A program made the translations under genes and the position numbers. Of a stretch of 9,354 nucleotides of DNA, positions 5,813 to 9,354 are shown one piece after another. The notes under the pieces are model-generated. The model searched no databases, was not told the DNA's origin, and saw only the letters and a list, made by a program, of their open reading frames with translations. The stretch's first letter is position 1. Each line of letters begins with the position of its first letter. Source of the DNA: Acidobacteriaceae bacterium (GTDB lineage Bacteria > Acidobacteriota > Terriglobia > Terriglobales > Acidobacteriaceae); contig PKXI01000227.1 in assembly GCA_003133425.1 (NCBI GenBank), positions 4,330-13,683 on the forward strand, written 5' to 3'.

Positions 5813-7476
5813 ATCCGATTCGCTCGATTGCGCTTTTTGCCGGAGTTGGATTTCTTGCGGCCTGCCTCGGAGCGCCGACTTTAGCAGCCGCACAGCAGAC
5901 CCGCGCCGATGCCGAGAAGGATCCGGTACTGAAGGCGATGCTCGAGGAACTGGACCGGAGCATGAGCCAGCTTCAGTTAAAGGGATTCGCGAAGCCGTTT
6001 TTTATCCAGTACCGGGTTGAGGATGTGACCGACTACTCGACCAAGGCGGAGTTTGGCGCCAGCGAAGGCTCGCAGCGCACCCATCAGCGCATTGCGCGTG
6101 TAACGGTACGGGTGGGCGACTACAAGACTGACAGCTCAGGCGGGCGCGGAGATGGAGCTCTTGGACTCGCGGCGCTTGACGGCGATCCGATCGCACTGCG
6201 GACTGCGTTGTGGGCGGCCACGGACCAGGCGTACAAGGCCGCGCTCGCAGCCTATGCGGTAAAACAGGCGGCGCTGAAGCAGGTGCAGACACCCCCACAG
6301 GCCGATGACTTCAGCCGCGAGAAAGTTGTGATTTCTCTTGCCGAGCCGGTGAGTCTGAACCTAGATGCGGGCGCATGGACGGAACGCGTGGCGCGGGCCA
6401 GCGGTCTCTACAAGAACGACGCGACGGCAAGGGCAGGCGAGGGCAACATCCAGTATGCAACCGCGAACTTCCAGGGCAGGGCTACCACAACCTGGCTTGT
6501 CACCAGTGAAGGAACCATCGTGCGCAAGGCGGCGCAGGAATACCAGGAGACATTTGGTGTAGGCACGCAGGCTGCAGACGGCATGCGGCTGGACCGTTCG
6601 TACGCGTCGACAGGAAGCTCGCTCAAGGATCTTGACGCGCCGGAAGCTTTCGAGAAACATGCGCAGGAACTGATCGCCTCACTTGCCGAGTTGCGCAAGG
6701 CCCCGCTGGTCGACGAGGAATACCATGGCCCGATTCTGTTGAGTTCCGACGCCGGCGCGGATACGCTGCACAGTCTTTTGGCTGGCGGTGTAACAGCAAC
6801 GCGGCCAAGGCTGGGAACCGAGGCGCGCACCAATGGACCGTTTGCCTCCAGCTTTCATGCGCAGGTACTGCCCGAGTTCATTGACGTGGTGGACGATCCG
6901 GGGCTGAAAAGCTACAACGGCAAGGGACTGGTAGGCGCATACGATTTTGATGAGGAAGGCGTGCCGGCGCAAGCCGTAAACCTGGTGAAGGCAGGACGCC
7001 TTGGGAGCTATCTTCTCGGGCGCGAACCGGTGCGCGACTTTCCTCAATCGAACGGACACGGACGCGCGGGAATTACCGGTGCGGCGCGGCCGGCGCTGGG
7101 CGTTCTAAAGGTGTCGGCGGAAAATGGCTCTTCGGATGATGTGTTGAACAGCAAACTGCTGGCACTGGCAAAAGACCGCGGCTTGAACAGCGTCTATTTT
7201 GTGAAGACGCTGGGTGGAGAGATGACACCAAGACTGCTTTACCGCGTGAGTGCGGATGGCAAACGCGAACTGGTGCGCGGCGCAGTGCTGGACGACATTG
7301 ACCAGCGCGCACTGCGTTCGAGCCTGTCGGCAGTGGGCAAGGACCTGTTTGTTGCCAACTACTTTGGCGATGTTCCGCAGACGGTTCTGGCTCCGGCGAT
7401 GTTGCTGGACGATGCAACCGTGCGCCGGGCCAACGAGAAGAACAACAAGCTGCCCTTTTATCCTCCGCCGGAATAG
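5809..7476 (+). CDS. Secreted TldE/PmbA-like partner protein lacking the zinc site
   Basis: This 555-residue protein is a paralogue of the gene before it. Both share an early block (PYFLSYSVSD versus PFFIQYRVED), a V-x-V-R-x-G strand, LAELRKAPL-type and SNGHGRA motifs, and a closing LAPAMLL. At the position of HEVLGH it reads HSLLAG (321-326). The first His remains, but the catalytic Glu and second His are gone, and the C-terminal Cys is replaced in a stretch without cysteine. This mirrors TldE, the non-metal-binding half of the TldD/TldE heterodimer, so a partner or scaffold role is inferred. The N-terminus is an export signal with either a lipobox LAAC (16-19) or signal peptidase I cleavage near AAA-QQ (28/29), so membrane anchoring is possible. 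It follows the first gene with a 4-nt overlap and ends 17 nt before a convergent gene. Confidence 0.88.
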   Translation: MNPIRSIALFAGVGFLAACLGAPTLAAAQQTRADAEKDPVLKAMLEELDRSMSQLQLKGFAKPFFIQYRVEDVTDYSTKAEFGASEGSQRTHQRIARVTVRVGDYKTDSSGGRGDGALGLAALDGDPIALRTALWAATDQAYKAALAAYAVKQAALKQVQTPPQADDFSREKVVISLAEPVSLNLDAGAWTERVARASGLYKNDATARAGEGNIQYATANFQGRATTTWLVTSEGTIVRKAAQEYQETFGVGTQAADGMRLDRSYASTGSSLKDLDAPEAFEKHAQELIASLAELRKAPLVDEEYHGPILLSSDAGADTLHSLLAGGVTATRPRLGTEARTNGPFASSFHAQVLPEFIDVVDDPGLKSYNGKGLVGAYDFDEEGVPAQAVNLVKAGRLGSYLLGREPVRDFPQSNGHGRAGITGAARPALGVLKVSAENGSSDDVLNSKLLALAKDRGLNSVYFVKTLGGEMTPRLLYRVSADGKRELVRGAVLDDIDQRALRSSLSAVGKDLFVANYFGDVPQTVLAPAMLLDDATVRRANEKNNKLPFYPPPE

Positions 7477-7493
7477 AGCTGATTGGTCTGCGG

Positions 7494-7922
7494 CTACTTC
7501 TTTTTCCAACCGCCGACAATCGCTCCCATCAGAACCATGCCGAGCAGCCAGAACCCGGTATTGATGGCGAAGAGCTTGTAGGTGCGGACCTCGAAGGCGT
7601 ATTCGGTGCCCCAGGTGGTGAGCACGCAGCCGAGCCACAACAGCGCAGCAACCCTCATGCCGCGCAGAACCGTCTGCGGGCCGGTGAGCTGGGTGACGCA
7701 CGAGATGGTTCCGGCGATCACGGCTGCGGAGAGCAGGGCAGTCCCGTACTGCAAGGCCGGATTGACGCCGCTGGTCATCACCCACTCGCGGGTGCGGCCG
7801 ATGCCGTCAAGCCAGGATTGCAGGAAATATGAGTACCACGCGGCTTCAAACAGGAAACAAGCTACGGCTGCCAGTGTGATGGCCAGATAGTTCTGCCGGA
7901 CTCTCGCCACTTCATCGATCAT
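7494..7922 (-). CDS. Small four-helix membrane protein, DUF1761-like
   Basis: This 142-residue protein has four predicted membrane helices at about 12-32, 56-78, 88-105 and 115-138, a short cytoplasmic-type N-terminus and a basic tail (GGWKKK). The first helix contains the pattern AAWYSYFLQSWLDGIG, resembling the WYSP...W signature of DUF1761, and the last helix has the expected AINTGFWLLGMVLMGAIVG. Family function is unknown. An AGGGAG upstream of ATG 7922 supports the start. The gene is convergent with the TldE-like gene, with a 17-bp gap holding no obvious terminator stem, so the two transcripts may overlap at their 3' ends. The DUF assignment is from memory of the family pattern; the membrane-protein call is certain. 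Confidence 0.75.
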   Translation of the reverse strand: MIDEVARVRQNYLAITLAAVACFLFEAAWYSYFLQSWLDGIGRTREWVMTSGVNPALQYGTALLSAAVIAGTISCVTQLTGPQTVLRGMRVAALLWLGCVLTTWGTEYAFEVRTYKLFAINTGFWLLGMVLMGAIVGGWKKK

Positions 7923-8257
7923 TGCGTTCTCCCTTTCGTTCCCTCAAGCACCTGCCTCTGGTCGGTAAGCCGACGCCGGCCCGGCGATTGCGCGGCCGGG
8001 GGGAGCGGCGCAGGCGCTTCAGCCCGCAAGGGAAATGAGATTGGCGGAATTTTAGACCATCTTCGTTGCGGTTGTCTTGACGAAAAGGGGAATTGACTCT
8101 TTCTCAATAGTCGCCGCGACAGACGGCTACTTCCATGTGTGGATGGCGGCTGTCCCGCGCTCCGCTTTCCGCGCTCGCGGGTGGGAGGAGTATTCTCCTC
8201 TTCGGAAAGAATTCTGCCGCTGCAACGACGTAAAAGATGTGGCGGTGAGGGTAAAAG
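7923..8257. other. Divergent intergenic region with several short dyads; no gene seen
   Basis: This 335-bp region lies between the divergent DUF1761-like and ThuA genes and should hold both promoters. A hairpin GTCGG-TAAG-CCGAC is at 7961-7974, followed by GC-rich palindromic DNA (about 7975-8000). A TTGACG at 8077-8082 could be a -35, but the hexamer 17 nt later (TTTCTC) is a poor -10. CCCGCG at 8154-8159 pairs with CGCGGG at 8176-8181, and GAGGAGTATTCTCCTC is at 8185-8200. Short reading frames here lack ribosome binding sites and family features. Confidence 0.5.
8185..8200. repeat. Perfect 6-bp dyad upstream of the ThuA-domain gene
   Basis: GAGGAG and CTCCTC flank a TATT loop, ending 57 nt before the ThuA start codon. 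It could be an operator for a dimeric regulator or a small hairpin in the leader RNA. No specific regulator is recognised. Confidence 0.4.
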
Positions 8258-9292
8258 ATGAAACAGATATCATTTGTTCTTCTCCTTGGCGGATTGCTCT
8301 GCGCGCTGGTTGCTCCGGCGGCCAACGGCCAGGACACATCCCAAGGTACTGGTCTCCCTGCAGGTCACGGGGCAGGTCACGTTATGGACCACGGCAACGG
8401 CCTCATCAAGATCATGATTCTTGACGGGCAGAGCGCAGGCACTTTCCACAACTGGAGGCTGACAACTCCGGTGCTGAAAAAAGAGCTTGAAGAGACCGGA
8501 CTGTTTTCGGTGACGGTTTTGACCGCTCCGCAGTCGGACGGAGACTTCAGCAATTTCAAACCGAACCTCGACCATTATCAGGCGATCGTGATGAATTACG
8601 ACGGTCCCGACTGGCCGCAGGAAATACGCACACGCTTCGAGCAATACGTGAGCGGTGGCGGAGGACTGGTGGTGTTTCACGCTGCCGACAATGGGTTTCC
8701 CAACTGGCCGGCCTATAACGAAATGATCGGCATCGGCGGGTGGAGAAATCGAACGCAGGAGGCGGGGCCCTATTGGTACTTCAAAGATGGGAAACTGGTC
8801 TCCGATCCTTCTCCAGGACCAACCGGAATGCACGGTGCGCGCCTTCCGTACCAGGTGGTGACGCGGCAGCCGGAGCACCCCATCATGAAGGGATTGCCGC
8901 CGGTATGGATGCATTTCCCTGACGAGCTTTACGGCATGCTCCGCGGCCCCGGAAAGAATATGACCGTGCTGGCCACCGCGCACTCTGACCCGCAGAACAA
9001 GGGCACTGGCCATGATGAGCCCATGCTGATGGTCTTGCACTACGGTAAGGGCCGGATCTTTCACACCGTGATGGGCCACGACGTCGAGGCGCTAAGCTGC
9101 GTGGGATTTATCGCTACCTATCAACGGGGAACGGAGTGGGCTGCGACGGGAAAAGTTACGCAAAAGGTCCCGGCAAATTTTCCAACAGCGACCACGGTGA
9201 GCAATCGAGTGGATATTGAAGAAATGGACCCTGCATTTCTGAACGGCGCTTCATCGGTCATTCACAGCGGAGCAAAGCCCGCGGCACAATGA
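8258..9292 (+). CDS. Secreted ThuA-like domain protein (class I glutamine amidotransferase-like fold)
   Basis: This 344-residue protein has a signal peptide (MKQISFVLLLGGLLCALVAP, cleavage probably after ANG at 24), then a short His/Gly-rich linker (36-48). The ThuA domain covers about 49-315. Family landmarks are HNWR (64-67), VMNYDGPDWP (111-120), GGGGLVVFHAADNGF (133-147), GGWR (160-163), EHPIMKGLP (206-214), DELY (222-225), EPMLMV (254-259), GKGRIFHTVMGH (263-274) and RGTEWAATGKVT (290-301). ThuA proteins were named from trehalose utilisation; most secreted homologues are thought to act on carbohydrates, and the activity is unproven. A GAGG lies 7 nt before the ATG. It appears monocistronic: an unshared intergenic region lies upstream, and no gene is visible in the 62 bp downstream. 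Confidence 0.9.
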   Translation: MKQISFVLLLGGLLCALVAPAANGQDTSQGTGLPAGHGAGHVMDHGNGLIKIMILDGQSAGTFHNWRLTTPVLKKELEETGLFSVTVLTAPQSDGDFSNFKPNLDHYQAIVMNYDGPDWPQEIRTRFEQYVSGGGGLVVFHAADNGFPNWPAYNEMIGIGGWRNRTQEAGPYWYFKDGKLVSDPSPGPTGMHGARLPYQVVTRQPEHPIMKGLPPVWMHFPDELYGMLRGPGKNMTVLATAHSDPQNKGTGHDEPMLMVLHYGKGRIFHTVMGHDVEALSCVGFIATYQRGTEWAATGKVTQKVPANFPTATTVSNRVDIEEMDPAFLNGASSVIHSGAKPAAQ

Positions 9293-9354
9293 GCCTCTCA
9301 TTAGAGCGCTTTCGGCCGGGGTGTTTACAGTTGCGATGGATGTCAGTGGTCTCC

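Noticed and set aside
5114..5893. 259-residue open frame on the minus strand
   Set aside because: Antisense to the first Tld gene and overlapping its strongest motifs. Its Arg/His/Cys-rich composition is typical of an out-of-frame reading in GC-rich DNA.
7477..7493. Bidirectional terminator between the convergent genes
   Set aside because: The 17-bp gap shows no inverted repeat or T-tract.
7105..7785. 226-residue open frame on the minus strand
   Set aside because: Overlaps the DUF1761-like gene on the same strand in another frame and runs antisense into the TldE-like gene. No family motif or plausible start.
7926..7945. GAGGGAACGAAAGGG-like sequence before the DUF1761-like gene resembling the octamer repeat
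   Set aside because: Only about one unit matches and it overlaps the purine-rich ribosome binding region, so chance is the simpler explanation.

Overview
The window looks like a chromosomal segment of a GC-rich soil-type bacterium, most plausibly an Acidobacteriota (Terriglobia/Acidobacteriaceae-like). This is an inference from the split P-protein glycine cleavage genes, the secreted TldD/TldE pair, the ThuA-domain protein, and a TA-flanked palindromic element of a kind I associate with acidobacterial genomes. No rRNA, tRNA or CRISPR was seen.

Layout. Positions 1-2001 (minus strand) carry the glycine cleavage genes in the order gcvH, gcvPA, gcvPB; gcvPB runs off the left edge. The genes are tightly coupled: an 8-nt gap, then a 1-nt overlap. 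gcvT is not in the window. Positions 2081-2594 form a compact nested structure. Two inverted 41-nt arms, each built of degenerate 8-nt units (consensus AGGGAACN), enclose a decayed gene of the four-helix-bundle '23S rRNA intervening sequence' (S23/IVP) family. A 111-bp palindromic MITE-like element with TA duplications is inserted in that gene. Removing it with one TA restores the family reading frame exactly. Positions 2594-3967 (minus) encode a multi-pass M48/Ste24-type zinc endopeptidase.

Divergent from it, 4043-7476 (plus) is a two-gene operon of paralogous TldD/PmbA-family proteins, both with N-terminal export signals. The first keeps the HExxxH zinc site and a C-terminal cysteine. The second has lost the catalytic Glu, the second His and the cysteine, so the two resemble a TldD-TldE pair, but outside the cytoplasm. 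Positions 7494-7922 (minus) encode a small four-helix membrane protein resembling DUF1761. A 335-bp intergenic region with several small dyads follows, then a secreted ThuA-like domain protein at 8258-9292 (plus).

Functionally the window joins one-carbon/glycine metabolism to an envelope proteolysis cluster (M48 plus Tld pair). The unusual part is the nested repeat/IVP/MITE structure between gcvH and the M48 gene. It shows two layers of mobile or repetitive DNA and may be a minimal, non-autonomous cassette.
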